Origin: Schistosoma haematobium | Taxonomy: Eukaryota; Platyhelminthes; Trematoda; Strigeidida; Schistosomatidae | DNA: 64,000 bases | Reading direction: 5' to 3' | Assembly (NCBI RefSeq): GCF_000699445.3 | Contig: NC_067196.1 | Coordinates: 6,300,616 to 6,364,615, forward strand | In this document: piece after piece, positions 24,801-38,000 of the stretch | Numbering within the stretch: position 1 is the stretch's first letter | Layout of the letters: every line of letters starts with the position of its first letter | The notes under the pieces: model-generated | Seen by the model: only the letters and a program-made list of their open reading frames with translations | What the model was told of the DNA's origin: nothing | The model's database searches: none | Translations under genes and position numbers: made by a program

Positions 24801-27800
24801 ACTAGTTGCTATGATACAAGTTTACCAACTCGGAAAAATCGCATATAAAAATTATATATTTTACAGATTTAAATATCAAATATTAAATTATAGAGATAAA
24901 TGATCATACTAAACAAATAAATTTCCTATGGTCAATTACAATAGAAATTAACAACCAGAATAAGTCAAAACAACTCTTATGAGTATCATCGTAAGTGGAG
25001 ATGGTCTGTAAACTTGAATGTATCCGTTTCAATAAAACAAATCAGTCATTAAGATTACTTAAAGTTAGCTAGCGTTTGTAAATAAACACATTTCATCAGT
25101 TTAGTGAGAAAAGCATTCAACAAATATTCTTATCAAGTATATTTGAATGGAAGGGATTAACTTATTCGAATATATTCTTCACTCTAACCCATTTAGTGTG
25201 GATATGTCGCTTGTATTATTCATTAGCTAAGTTGTTTCAGTCTATTTCGGCATATGTGCATTTTGTTCGAATTGCCTTGATGTCGCTATTAAGTCACAAG
25301 TATTGTAAGAGAAGTTGGATATTGGCTAGCAGTAAAATCCAGGACGTGTGTTTCGTCCTATTTGGTAATGAACAGCTGAATTTACCTTCATCCTATCGAA
25401 TAAGACAGTGGTTATCTGGACTTAGTATCTAAGTGGGTAATGCGTTTGTGTCTGAAGCGAAAGGTAATAGGTTGGAATCTCAGAGTGTACGTTAAATCTA
25501 GGATAAAGGTATATCCAACCGACGAGTCCCAAACAGGACGAAATGCGCGTCCTGGATTCCACTGTTAGCCACCATTCATTTCTGCTTGAATGATTAGTAT
25601 CTAGTTGATCCGTAAAATGCCAAAATTTGAAAACATCTGAAGTACAAAATGAACAAAACGTTAGGAATAATCGGGAACGATCATAGTTAACAAAATTAGG
25701 ATTTAAAAAGAGTTTGTTCCAGGAAACATTCAGTTAACTTGTCAGTATGCTTAACTCTCTATTGGTTTTATCATCAAGAAAGGCAGTCAATGCGATAAAA
25801 ATTGAGAAAAGCCTGTGATTAACTAGCCTTATAAACTATGTTACTAAACCTAATTATTATTTAAGTGGGATGCAGCCTTTACAGTTCTTGAAATCTAAAA
25901 TTTAAAAAATAACAAATCATTCTTTTTGATGCTTTGATTCCCATTTAATTGATCTTCATCACTTTGGATCTACATATATATAGTCACCAATAAATATTTT
26001 GAAATTATATACAAAAATATTATTGGCTTCTTTATGAAATCGATGTTGCTAGTTGACATCGTATGACAGTCAGACCTATTTTATCTTCAGAAATCTCTAT
26101 ACTCTAAGTATAAATTTACAATAAATATTGTATGGATAAGCGAACAATTTGATGAATGTTAAATCAACTTGCTTTTAGAATGATTTAGTTATCTTTTACA
26201 TTGGATGCAACCTTTATTGATATATAACCTTATGATAACTACCTAGAAGTGTTTTTTTTTCTTCTGTATACACCATCCAAAAAGCAGCAAAGATTTTGAA
26301 GCATTAAAATGATTGAAAATGCTATAGTTGTGATAAATATTCATTCCGAATTAATATTTCAATAAATAAAATCTGAATACTTATAATAAACATTTTCAGG
26401 CCAAACCAAATTTAAACCTGGTTATTGGGTTGGAATTCGTTATGATGAACCTTTAGGAAGAAATGATGGAAGGTTAGTTTTTTTTTTTCACAATACCTCA
26501 ATACTTTCATTGATTTAAGGACTATAATTCATATAGTTTATATGGGATATCTATCACCAAATGTTAACTTCCAGGTATTGAATGTAGAGTGTAATAATTC
26601 TTCTGTTCAAATGAAATTCATCATTATTAAGATTGTTATGTGTGTATTTGTGCATAGAAATTTGAAATTTACAATTAATATATTCAAACAGAAATAGAGC
26701 TTTTGGTAAGGACGACTTTTGAGCGATACTAGACTGACCTTGATTGTGTCCACCTAACAACTAGGACCAAATAAAGGTTATAAACTAGTGTGGGGAATTA
26801 GATTTATGGTTTACATCACGAACTGATATCAACTGTAGTGCGAAAACTATTTAGCCAAATGGATGAGTGAATTTCGCTCCAAAATTCGAGACGTGTTATC
26901 TTATATCTGATTGGTTCGTCCATAAATTATAATGTCGCCGAGTTTTTATTAATGATCAGACAGTTTTATTCATATAATTTCGGAGTATAATAATTAAAAT
27001 ATGAATTTGCACTGATTCATCAAATTGAATACCAAGTAACAAGCTGTATCGTTCAGTCGTAAGTAAAGTAGAATCTACTTCATATGTTCATCGGTTAGAG
27101 TTCTTATGTCATATGATCACAATGAACTAAAATTATCACGACAAATCCCAAAGTAATAGGAATAGTAACAGTATCAAGAGTAGCACGAAAGACTAAGTAT
27201 AAACGTTATGATCTGAGAATAAGGAATAAAATAAGGCATAGAATAATTTTAAAACTAAGGATCTATGGGAATTTTCGGATCTCGTTATTGGTGTTAATTG
27301 TTACATTGGAGGATGTGTCATAATTAAACTAGGTGTTTTTCATATGTAACATTTGACACGTGATTTCGCCGCTATGAGGATATACCTTTATATTAATACT
27401 CATCTGTAGCTCACAGTTCGAAAAGTTGACTGATTTTCGTACACGATCGCTACATCGTATCGATTAGGACCCAACGTTAACGCTCAAAGAAGTTTATGAG
27501 AAATATCAGCGATTGACAAACCTGGTAGTCAAGATAGGTTTGACGTCCAGGCAGTCCAAAATAAATTCCATTCTGATCCCAAGACCCCAACACTCACCCT
27601 TAGACGAAAAATCATCAGAAGAGAAGTCTAAATCTCCCTGTCCCAGGTACTAGCATTGTAGTGGATGGGATTTTTCAAATTCATATTCATTCATAAACCA
27701 CTATTGTAGGAAATGTTACACGGTTGTACATAAAGAAACGTGGCAAGTAGCAAACTAGCCACCCGCATTCAAGGTTTCGAAAAAGGTACAGATCTAGCAT

Positions 27801-28660
27801 AAAGCCGATCAAAGTTTGTTCTGTATTTATAGTAAATCAAGTGCACAAAAAGCTACCCAGGAAGTTTGTTTAAGTTCTGATAACAGTTAAGTTGATAAGT
27901 TCATAATTGCGTACAAAAAGTCAATTTGTTCAGCCTAAAGTTCATGTACTGAGCTTTAAGCCACACTATTTGTATGAAGACTATCGATACTACTTGAACG
28001 CTGTAACTGAAGTAAATATACGCGAGAGTTAAATTTTACTCTGAAGGTCTCCAAAACCTTATCTGTAAGATACCTATTAATTTCCCGAACCTATTACTGT
28101 CAGTGATAATAAAAACAGAAAACTAAAAAGGTGTTAAGTTCATAAGTAAAAATGGATGTTTAATTAATTTCCCTGTGGTTATCTAGTTTTAAACTTGCAA
28201 ATCAAAATGAATAATCAGGGGAAGTTTAGTCTTGAAACCTATTGGCTAATATCACTACAACGTGATAAGTCTAAAATCGTTTGTAAAGAAGAACAACACA
28301 AATACATGATAAATCGTCAGTGACCTGTGTTCTTTTCAAGATTGTAATAATCCCTAATGCTGTTTCGATCAATAAAATGCAGTGATTTTCGAAAAATCAA
28401 ATCTGAATTACAGCTCGTAATTGTAGTAACTAGAGATTTGTTACTAAATATTATATTTTGAGTATTTTATTTTGATGAAATCCTAACATTTAGACTGTAA
28501 ATGAACCAGTAAACGTTGATTTTGTTATTTGCTTTTTTTTAGTATTGATGGAGTACGATATTTTCAATGTCCGGAAAAGTATGGTGCATTTGTGAAACCG
28601 CAATATGTTGAAGCTGGTGACTTTCCTGAACTTGGTATTGATGATCTAGATGAAATTTAA
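15841..28660 (+). CDS. TBCB: Tubulin-folding cofactor B, complete in six exons
   Basis: Cytosolic chaperone that, with cofactor E, handles alpha-tubulin during heterodimer assembly and disassembly. Exons: 15841-15936, 15974-16214, 20511-20649, 22738-22793, 26400-26472, 28543-28660. All phases fit, giving 723 nt and 240 aa; the human protein is about 244 aa. Exons 1-2 form the ubiquitin-like domain ([47 protein letters not shown]). Exon 3 is a charged coiled-coil linker ([20 protein letters not shown]). Exons 4-6 form the CAP-Gly domain ([38 protein letters not shown], containing the GYWVGI core; KYGAFVKP). The C-terminus LDEI matches the acidic DEI end of the family. Intron 1 is only 37 nt. 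Intron 2 carries an antisense SR2-like element, intron 4 a 0.5-kb repeat and two SINEs. Start chosen at the first ATG in frame with the domain. Confidence 0.95.
17364..18422 (-). pseudogene. SR2-like reverse transcriptase domain
   Basis: Open for 352 codons. RT blocks in order: [108 protein letters not shown] (catalytic YADD). The C-terminal region continues in other frames (16978-16673, with [21 protein letters not shown]), so two or more frameshifts make the copy non-functional. Confidence 0.85.
18892..19752 (-). pseudogene. SR2-like AP-endonuclease domain
   Basis: The frame from the N-terminal [11 protein letters not shown] runs through the APE motifs [45 protein letters not shown] and [13 protein letters not shown] (the DHIAIS histidine region near the C-terminus). 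It is open for 286 codons and then breaks near 18892 before the RT frame. The next piece is open in the same phase at 18678-18487 ([20 protein letters not shown]), so the break between 18892 and 18680 appears small. Confidence 0.82.
20650..22737. other. TBCB intron 3, no other feature recognised
   Basis: Intron between exons 3 and 4 of TBCB. Open frames at 21990-22202 and 22262-22504 show no family motif. Nothing could be assigned to a known element. Confidence 0.5.
23945..24475 (-). repeat. 0.5-kb AATAAA-tailed repeat, near-complete copy
   Basis: One of the best full-length copies, minus orientation, in TBCB intron 4. Read on the minus strand it starts near 24475 with CCCCCAAATGCCCTGG, passes GAAAAGCGAATGTCCGGCGC and ACCAATTATTGGTCACCGG, and ends with TTCGGTGCCTCCTTGTACC followed by AATAAATAAATAA. 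Short open frames within it (24164-24511 plus, 23953-24183 minus) are not conserved between copies and are not considered genes. Confidence 0.78.
25160..25385 (-). repeat. Sm-alpha-like SINE with decayed hammerhead, minus copy
   Basis: On the minus strand: AGCTG...AAATAGGACGAAA, then CGTCCTGGATTTTACTGC and the SINE 3' region (rc of GGCATATGTGCATTTTGTTCG). The catalytic CTGANGA is replaced by CTGTTCA, so the ribozyme is expected to be inactive. It faces the plus copy that starts about 5 bp further on. Confidence 0.72.
25390..25590 (+). repeat. Sm-alpha-like SINE with nearly intact hammerhead, plus copy
   Basis: A tRNA-like head (GACTTAGTATCTAAGTGGGTAATGCG, then a B-box-like GGTTGGAATCTC) is followed by ATCCAACCGACGAGTCCCAAACAGGACGAAA and GCGCGTCCTGGATTCCACTG. 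The core reads CCGACGA where CTGANGA is required (U4 lost), so it is probably inactive. Confidence 0.78.
26473..28542. other. TBCB intron 5, no other feature recognised
   Basis: Intron between CAP-Gly exons 5 and 6. No repeat family or open frame of note was recognised. Confidence 0.5.
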
Positions 28661-30940
28661 TTACTTATGATCTTTATATCAATCTCCTTGTATAAAAGTG
28701 GAAATATTTTTATGCATTCAATAGAAAATGTATCAAGCATAATATATTTGATAACTTTCAATGTACAATTTTAAAAAAAAGTCATAATTGGTTCTGTTTG
28801 TTTATGATCGATAATGCAATGAAATAGATAGTCACGGTGTATAGTTTTTGTTCATTCGTTAAATACAGAAGAAATAATGAATTAACTGTTGACACTAGAT
28901 GATAATTTCTTCTTACTTTATCATCTATCATTAAACAGCTTTACCTATCGAAATAAAGGTGTTTAATCTATCGAATGTTAAAAACTCGCTAGTTGAATTA
29001 AAACTGTTTAGTACACTACATAATGACATATTTCCTTGTTTTTGAACACTTGTAAAACACTCAATTTATAGGTGGGTAGAAGTAAAGAGTATATACCTTT
29101 GCTCATTTACCATAGGTTGTTCTTGATTGAACAATGTTCGGATTATGTATATGATGGTGAGGATAACATGTTAATTTATATAAACTCACATCGATGACAA
29201 AGTAAATGGTAGAGATTTTTAAAAAATCTAAGTAGATTTTTAGATCTGTATTTAGTTTCTTACAATGATAAGTAATCAACCTCCTATCACAATTCACCTT
29301 CATCCACTTTAGTGCATTTACGACGCTTTACCTCATTACGTAATCTGAAAAAGTCTATAGCAATCCACTCAATACCACTACGTAGAAACTCAAATATCAG
29401 TAGACTTTAGCTTTTAATTATCCGTTTAAAAATCAGTAAGGGAACGCAATGTATATTCTAGGTGCTGAATTTGTCACTTTTACAGCTGCAGGGATTGTAT
29501 CGATGTCTAGTCCAGTTTACCGTGTGATATTCTGGACATTATTCTTAGTTAAACAAGGTATTAGTAAAGTTAAAAATTAAGTCGGCTCCGTGTAAGAATG
29601 AAGTATGTTCCCGCTATTTGGAAGAGCACTATGACAAATCTAACCTGTCATGCTTAGTATCCTTCCGCGGGTAGGAATAACAAGCATCGCCGTGGAACTT
29701 AATACATGTACAGATTAGTCACATATGTACTAACGGATAGCGATAACATGTTATCATAACTGGTGTGAAGTAACATTGTTATCGTCCTCAAGTATGTACT
29801 TAGTATTTCATACCAATATTCAGAATTTTCATAGAAATTTTTATTATCAATAACCTAAAGGATCAAACGAACAGATTCTGAGCCTAGTGTTGCAAAATAC
29901 TGAAATACATTAGTTTCAGTGGCTTATTTTCCCAGCTGACTCGAGTCCCAGTGAATGAGTTTTCGATAGACGAATCCATCTATACGTATGAAACGGGAAG
30001 GATGGCTATTTTTGTGATAGACTACTCAACCTAGCCTTGCATCATTAAACACTGATGTAATTTGTTAGGCAGTACGTTATTAGGATATCAGAGATCACTA
30101 GGGTGAGATTATCTAGATTGTAGTTCGTCAAATACTAATCTTCCAGTTACTAAACAGCAATTCAGATATTCAATGTACGTTCAGATCCTCAGGCATAGGA
30201 AGTGATTATGGTCCACAACATATCCTTTGAACTCAGATTATCCCGTTACGGTGATTCAGCCAGTATGGCCTTGATTATTAAATAGAACAGTAGAAAAACT
30301 GTTGATACCTTTGTAAATTAGTATTACACACTGGTGACAACTTAAATACTGTGTTGTTTATTTACATTTTGTAAACGTAGTATCATGTTTCACGTCAATT
30401 CGACGTAACTTATGTACCAAGTACATATTTATATGCTCATTTTTGCACGACGCTGTTTGTAAGGACTGGGAATGCTTCCAGGTCGCTCAAACTGAGGTCA
30501 GTGGATCGGCTTATGAACATGAGGCTTAGTAGCTAAAAGTTGAGTGACTTTAACTACCGTAAATCAGACTGTTGAGAAAAACAGCGAACTGCCCGTTGTA
30601 CATCCACTGAGCCAAATGCTTGATTTTTTTATTGTTAGTTGAATTTTTAGTGATGATTGACAACTAATCGGTATTATAACCGTCTTCAATAGTAAAACAC
30701 CTACACCTAATTATATGTATGAAAACAATGTCTGATGCGGCTTGTTGCCTTTCCAACCAACCAGTTTATTTAAAGCATGACAACTAATGTTTCGGTAATA
30801 ACTAAGTTTAAAGGTATCATAGATCATTATAAGTTGATTTTTGACCCTGTATTCCAATAAACTAAAGGTAGTCTGATTTTATGTCCTTCGTTCGATACCA
30901 GTGGATATGAATTCATGCTTATGATAATTTATTATAAAAA
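28661..30940. other. TBCB 3' flank and intergenic sequence
   Basis: Starts with the TBCB 3' UTR. A 43-codon frame at 29449-29580 is listed separately. Otherwise nothing was recognised. Confidence 0.4.
29449..29580 (+). CDS. Possible small hydrophobic ORF, 43 codons
   Basis: An open frame starting MYILGAEFVTFTAAG and ending LVKQGISKVKN, with a hydrophobic middle (VYRVIFWTLFLV) that could span a membrane. It lies 0.8 kb downstream of TBCB. The composition looks more protein-like than the neighbouring AT-rich frames, but no family is recognised and the length is near chance. It could instead be an exon, since a TTTTACAG lies inside it. Confidence 0.15.
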   Translation: MYILGAEFVTFTAAGIVSMSSPVYRVIFWTLFLVKQGISKVKN

Positions 30941-30944
30941 TAGA

Positions 30945-31070
30945 TGAATAGTGGCTACCAGTGTAATCCAAGACGCGCGATTCATTCTATTTAGGATTGG
31001 TTAGCTGAATGCACCTGCTGCTCAGGGTTGATATTCACTCTGGTTTTCGAACCTAGTACCGTTCTCTTCA
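30945..31070 (-). repeat. Sm-alpha-like SINE, decayed minus copy
   Basis: GATAGTGGCTACCAGTGTAATCCAAGACGCGCG reads as the rc of the SINE ribozyme 3' half, followed by the rc of its 5' half and of the B-box flank (GATATTCACTCTGG). The core is CTAACCA, so inactive. Confidence 0.65.
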
Positions 31071-31174
31071 AATAATATTTCATTAAAAACTTAGTGCAGA
31101 TAATGAATGGCATTTACATAACAGTTGTACTCGTATTATTTTAAATAAAAAAATTTCCATCCCGTTTACTCCCA

Positions 31175-31610
31175 TAAAACTACTCTAAGGGAAGTCCTAC
31201 TCACAGCCTTCTCGCAACATCATTGTTTACGAAATTGAGAGTACGAAAAGCGAATGTCCGGCGCTTTAACCGGGTTGGTGGACACGGAGAATCCACCTAA
31301 GTGAGTAGGAAAACCCTGATTTCAAACTAGTGGTGCACATGGACTTCATAATTCTGAAGGAAAATGGCGTATAAGCAACTGTTGGTCAACGGCAACCATG
31401 GGACTGCATTTCCTGATGTTGCCCCACTGCCTTGTGGATTAGACCTCTAGGTCAAAAGTTCCGGGTGTGACCCCCTAAGAAAAGCGTCTGCTTCAGTTTG
31501 GGCACCCGGGCAGTATCTAAGCCCCCACACAAATCCAATGATCTATGTGGCGTATATCTATTTGATGCCTCCTTGTACCAATGTTTGTGTTTAAATAAAT
31601 AATAAAAAAC
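31175..31610 (+). repeat. 0.5-kb AATAAA-tailed repeat
   Basis: Plus-oriented copy lacking about the first 90 bp. It shares GTCCTACTCACAGCCTTCTCG, GAAAAGCGAATGTCCGGCGC, CTTGTGGATTAGACC and the end motif TGCCTCCTTGTACCAATGTT before TAAATAAATAATAAA. Confidence 0.76.
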
Positions 31611-31697
31611 ATAAGGGAACAAATTAGGTTTCATTTCTATGGGGCATGTAGGAAAATTGATGCGTTTTAATATCGATGTCTGTCAATAACCCTTCGT

Positions 31698-31699
<2 letters not shown>

Positions 31700-31746
<47 letters not shown>
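31700..31746. repeat. (AT)n microsatellite
   Basis: About 23 uninterrupted AT units, followed by imperfect TATAATATAG repeats. Confidence 0.95.
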
Positions 31747-31753
<7 letters not shown>

Positions 31754-32109
31754 TATAATATAATGGGTGTATCGTTTTTTTTAACTAACGGTCTTATATT
31801 TCACAGCAATGAAACCGTTTAGCAAATTTTGACATTCAATACAAAAACGGTTATGTTATTGGGTTTCAACTAATCGAATTAAAACAATGTACAGCCAATT
31901 AACAAAGTATTACAAGGAACAAAATGTTTGCTCCTAAATACATGAGCACACATTTTGAAATACATGTTAACCAATCACTAATTACTGAATTTTTATCAAT
32001 AGGAGTTAAGAGTCATAATAACCGTGATAAGCAGTGGCTTGTGCAATAGCGTGGAGTTTAATTTGTTTGTATTAGTTGTTTAAATCTTTTCAATAATGTT
32101 TAGTACTTT

Positions 32110-32350
32110 ATCTAACCAGTCTCGGAGTGAACATCAACTCTGCGATGCAGGTACATCTGGCTGACTAGATCTAAATAGGATGAAACACATGTACTGGATT
32201 CCACTGCTAGTCACTATCCATTTCTGCTGACAATTTCTGTGACTTAATGGTAATATCAACGGAAGACGCACAAAATGCATATATGCCAGAAGAGGCTGAT
32301 CAATTGCAGTCCTCAACGTTAATGGAAAGTTTCAAACAACCAATACAAAT
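32110..32350 (+). repeat. Sm-alpha-like SINE, decayed plus copy
   Basis: GGAGTGAACATCAACTCTGCGATGCAGGTACATC leads into GGCTGACTAGATCTAAATAGGATGAAAC and TACTGGATTCCACTGCTAGTC, then the SINE 3' region (ATATGCCAGAAGAGGCTGATC; CAGTCCTCAACG). The core CTGACTA has lost G8, so the ribozyme is probably dead. Confidence 0.7.
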
Positions 32351-33515
32351 GAATTACAATGTATTTCATATACTAAACGTCAAATTCTTAACCAACCTCA
32401 TAGAAAATGTGAATTCATTTTACATCACAATCGTATTCCTTAGCTATCAAGGATTTGGCATCCTAGAAGTTTCATTACCACAAACAATAATAAGCCAGTG
32501 GTCAACATTTGTTTTTGGACTTCAACCTAGCAGTAAATATCTATTGGGACTTACTGACATAATGGCCAAGTAGTATGAAAGTATAGCTTTTGAGACCGTC
32601 ATACGGAGTATTGTTTATATTTTCACTGAATAATTAGCAGGCTCTTAAACTATTTTTTTCGTGTTTTTTTTTCATTTCTAAGCTTTCATTTGACCCATAA
32701 ATCATTGTCATATTATCCCAAATTTATCATTAATTATTTCCTTAACACTAGTTTTTATCGCTTATGAATAAGTTATTCAGACAATGTAATTTTCTAGCTC
32801 CGTTGCTGTGCATTGGGTACTCCAGGTATATTATGCGAATTTCGAGTAATGATTGAACAGAATACAATCGAGAATTAATCAGCTTTCTGTCTCCGTGTTC
32901 TAACTGGGCATTGGATTAAAAGATCGAGGACCAATAACGGCCGGGATCTTTGTTGTTGTTCACTAGTCGCAGTCATTTTGTAAATAGGTTACCGGTCCTA
33001 CAAGCAGCATATGTGAACTCATCAATAGTTGGTTCAGAGAATAAAATTCCTACCGTAATAAATATTCGAACAAACAAACTCCAGGACTACATAAGCAACC
33101 GTTTCTGTTTTCATCATTTCATCACTTACAAAACAAACCATGATTTTAATGGTTGATATTTCTAAAATCAGTAAACTAACAAACTGCGTTTTGCTGAAGA
33201 ATCCCAGCGAACAGCAAAGTAACTAGAAAGCGCTCACTGTTATACAAGATTTCTTCTTTTGATATTAGATGACTTAGAATACTACTTATGAATTCATTAA
33301 AAATTCGTAGCATGACTGCATTGAGTTGCATGAGTAGTTTGAGAAGAACCACATCAAAATTAATATAATTGAGAAAAAACGTTTATTCAAAAGATAAGTA
33401 TCTAACAATTTACATTTTTGTAACTATAAGTCTACAGTTCAACAATTGAAAAGTAAACTGTATTTGACATTGTAAAATAGTGGGCGATATATTACAGCGG
33501 GATCGTTAGTGGTGG

Positions 33516-34160
33516 TTAACTTTTGTTGGATTCTAGTATATCTTTGGCCTGATTGATCTTAGCAGCCAAGTATGGGGAACCGCCTGAATTAGATATATGA
33601 TAAACATATTACACTTAAGCAAATTAAAAGATTATACTTTGTGCAAAATATTCATATAAGAAAAATAAATAACTACCCAAAACTGACGGGCATGGACCTG
33701 AAGACAATTTATGAAATGATGGTTAAAAGTACACCTTTGTTGTTTGTCAGGTAAGTCATTTTTTAAAGTTGGATAATAACTTTTTACGAATACATCTTTC
33801 ATATATAGTTAGTAGTTTTATTTCATTATAAGTTAGTCACTTCGTCTGTTATGAAATTATTTTTGGCATTTCATTTACGTAAGATATTCATTAACAAGAA
33901 ACTCTATTTTGATCCTTGTTACTGTGAACTGACAAAAGCTGTAAAAGTGGTAGGGCTTGAGTAGCAAGCTTTTATTTTATTCTTTTCAAGAAGCCGATGG
34001 AATATAGATAGACAAAATAACTTGGATTACTCTGTTGATAGAAATCTCAAGTTTACATTAAAGTGTAAATACTAGGGTAGAAGTGTGCAGATATATGAAC
34101 AAATCCTTCTTAAGGAATTTTAAAAAATAAATTGTGAATAGCTTACATTAGTACACTGAC

Positions 34161-34235
<75 letters not shown>

Positions 34236-34997
34236 ATGGATTTCAGTCAGGAAGCTTACACTTTCTGATACAGTTAAACACGGCAAATAATGATCTTGTT
34301 CCGGGTTGCCATTCCATAGTTGATATCCAACTTACTACTATACCAGTTAGTACAGAATACTGATATAAACAGTGGGTGAGATATGTAAGGTTATGAATTA
34401 ATCACTGAGGGGAACTACGATCCTTTGCATAGGTCACCGAATAACATTATTGAAAATCTCGGAAGTGGAAACTTATATTTTCCCAAATATTAGACACTTT
34501 ATAAACTTATGGGTTGGATATTCCTGTCTGATGAAGTAGTTCAACAGTTTAAGTAACATAATTTCTTAACATAGCAAAGAAATTTGACAATAAACAAGCA
34601 CCAAAATAAAACTACGAGAGTGAAACCAAAGAACGAGGTGCAGTTATATAGAATAACAAACCCGAATATTCATGCAAATAAATGCGAATAACCGAGATAC
34701 ATGATGACGAGAAATTAAGTTGTTTTGACCCACCAGCCTCTATATTTCTGCGAAATTCAACTAAGAAGCCCAGATTGAGCCCATGCAGAAATCTACGAGG
34801 GTGAGCAATATGTAGATAATTTACAATCTTAAAACAAAAACAACGAGCGAATTTTAATAACTAGTCGTAGCATGTACAACCTTTATTCAATTAATTAGTG
34901 AGCTACAGAAAACAAACACAGGCTTACACGACAGAATATAGATTATCAAATCTTCAACATGCCCAATAATCCTAACAGATTATAAATAACCAAAATC

Positions 34998-35035
<38 letters not shown>

Positions 35036-38000
35036 TGGAACTGATTAAGGATAAGGAGTTAGTTGGTTATAATATTGATACAGAAGTTAACATAAATTAG
35101 AAAATTAGTGATAATTTTATTCTGAACTCACCTTTATCGGGATGGTTAAGAAGCATGATCCTCTTATGAGCATCCCTAATTTTATTTCTACTTGACTGTT
35201 GACTAAAATACAAGACAAAGATGAATACTTCTTTATAAAATAAATGCACACCTTTCAATGCTTAAATCTATAAAGAATAATCAGTATCAGGTAAGAGATA
35301 AAGGGCAAGTAATTAAATTTTCAGACAGTCTAGTTGAATATGATGAAAGCATACCTTAAAAAGTTTTTAGCAACTCTTGTGAAAGCAAAGCTGATTCTTA
35401 ATGAGAATGGTGGTAGAGATGAAAAATTCATTACACAAATACCCCCAAAAAGATTGGTGTTAGTATTTAAAGCTACAATCAGGAGTTTGAATCAAGATTT
35501 ACGGTTAGGAGTAAGTTAGGATCAGAGCGCAAGAATGCTTAGTAAACATATAGATTAACATATGCTGAGTTCTTTGTAAACAAAAACGATTCTTAATTTT
35601 TTTGGAGGCTTTTAAAAGACAAATACCAAGTTTCAAGTCTTTGAAATTATAATATTGACAAAACATTCTTGGCGTTAGTGATGTGACATCAATTTACAAA
35701 CAAAAGGGATAATCGATTTTTATTATAAATTCAAATCAACATATTGAAAAAATTATCACACTAAAATAGTTCGAAATTGGTCAGCTAAATAATCTGTATC
35801 ACCTACATTCCATACAATCGAAGTGAGAATATTTAATGAGCAACTGGATTTTAAACCTAAACTATTTAATTCACTTGGTATTGTTTTACTTGAATCTTCC
35901 CATTGATGTTTTAGGACTGGTCAGTCTCTTATTGGCATATGTGCATACTGTGCGTATGCCTCGATATTGCCTTAATTTACAAGCATTATAAGCAAAGATG
36001 GATAGTGGCTAGCAGTGGAAACCAGGACGCTCGTTTCGTCCTGTTTGGGACTCGTCAGCTGGATGTAACTGCATCACAGAGTTGATATTCACTCTGGGAC
36101 TCGAATTAAACTTCACCCCATTGCACAAGCAAGTGGCTATCAGGACTCAGTAGCTAAGTGGATAACGCAATGGCGTTTGAAGCGAACGGTACTGAGTCCG
36201 AGTCCCAGAGTGAACACCAACCCAGATGCACGTACATCCAGCTGACGAGTCCCAAATAGGACGAAACGCGCGTCCTGGATTCCACTGCTAGCTACTTTCC
36301 ATCTTTGCTAAACTATTTATTTATTACCATTTTAACACATAGATATTGGTACAAGGAAGCACCAAATATATATGTGCCACACAGACCTCATATGGTATGT
36401 GTGAGGGCTGTGATACTGCCTGGGTTCCCAAACCGGAGCATGTGGTTTTCTTAGGGGGCCACTCCCCGAGCCTTCGACCTGAAGGTCTGATCCACAAGGC
36501 AGTGGAGCAACGTCATGAGATGCAGTCCCATGGGAGCCGGTGACCAACGATTGGTTATACGCCATTTGTTCCCTCAGGATACTGGAGCCCATATACACCA
36601 TTGGTTTGGAATCAGGGTTTTCCAACTCCCCTAGGTGGGCTCTCCATGTCCACCAACCCGGTTAAAGCGTCGAACGTTCGCTTTTCGTTTTCTCAATTTC
36701 GTAAACAACAGTAGTGCCACGAGAAGGCAGTTAGTAGGACTTTCGTGGCAGAGGCTATATACGCGTGGCCATGTGAGAGCATTTCGAGAGGGAGAGTGGA
36801 CTCTCCCCACTCTCGACCGTACCAGGGCATTTGGGGGCAAACCTAAACTAGCCAAAGGTTGTTCTTGCATATAAGGAAGCGAACTGAGAGAAGTGATGGA
36901 ATCCCACTATTTTTGGTACAATAAAATCAGTTGGTATTGCTAATAGATGATGTAGCAAAAGATGAAGCTTTATCAGACCATTTTAGTAGTGTTTTCTACC
37001 GACGATGGTGAAAGACAATCAATTATTTGTAATTATAGATGCTTATTGATAAATCCTCCGGTTATTGAGGAGATGCCTTTCAAAACCTCACACCAGATAA
37101 GTCCAATGATCCTGACGATATTTATCACAGGATTATAAAAGCCCTAGCAGATGTCGTTGCCGAACATCCGGCAATACTGCCTAAGCTACCAAGGTACTGG
37201 AAAGACGCAGTTATCAATGAGGCCTATAGAGCAGGGTGTAGAGACATAACTATCGACCCGTTATTCTAACCAGCGTAGTTGTTAAACTAATGGAGATTAT
37301 TCGGATGGCTGTTTCAAACTCTCTGGAAGTGAATAATCTTTTAGACAGGTAACAACATGGCTTTAGGGAAGGCTTATCATGCTTAAAAAAATTGGCATGA
37401 AGCAAAAGATAGAAATATTTCATAGTAATTTTCATAGAACTACGTAAAGCCTTGATAATGTCTTTCACCTTGGTTTTGGATCCATTATGAAACCACAAAC
37501 TGGATGAGTGATAGAAGACAACAGGTACGGGTAAACGGGGGTCCACTAACATGGGAACCTGCAAAACGTGGAGTCCCCCAAGAGGCAGCCCTTGGCTCTC
37601 TTCTTTTCCAACCTTGTTTAAACGAGTCACTGACTGCAGCAAACTCATCTTTTCTCTTTGCAGATGAAAAAGATTTGGAGACCCACAAACAATATGTCAG
37701 ATAAGGCAATACTACAGGATGACTCAAACTAACTGATTGAATTGATGTGTAGGTAGTGATTAGAAGTTAACTGTAACAAGAGTATGGTGGTGAAAATAAA
37801 TAGATGCGACGATTCATATCATTATACACTAAGTGAAATTGTTACCTGAAGTAATGGACTGGGAGTCATAATAAGCAACGACCTTAGAACTACGAGTAAC
37901 TGTAAAGCTGTTACTGCCAAAGGATTCATGGTTTTATGGGCTATTTGCAAGTCATTCCATTAGTTGGTCGAAGAAATGTTTACGATATTATACCTGACTT

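Noticed and set aside
33692..33752. Possible first exon starting [10 protein letters not shown]
   Set aside because: Only 20 codons before a GTAAGT, no homology recognised, and inside an intron of DNAJC19 on the other strand.
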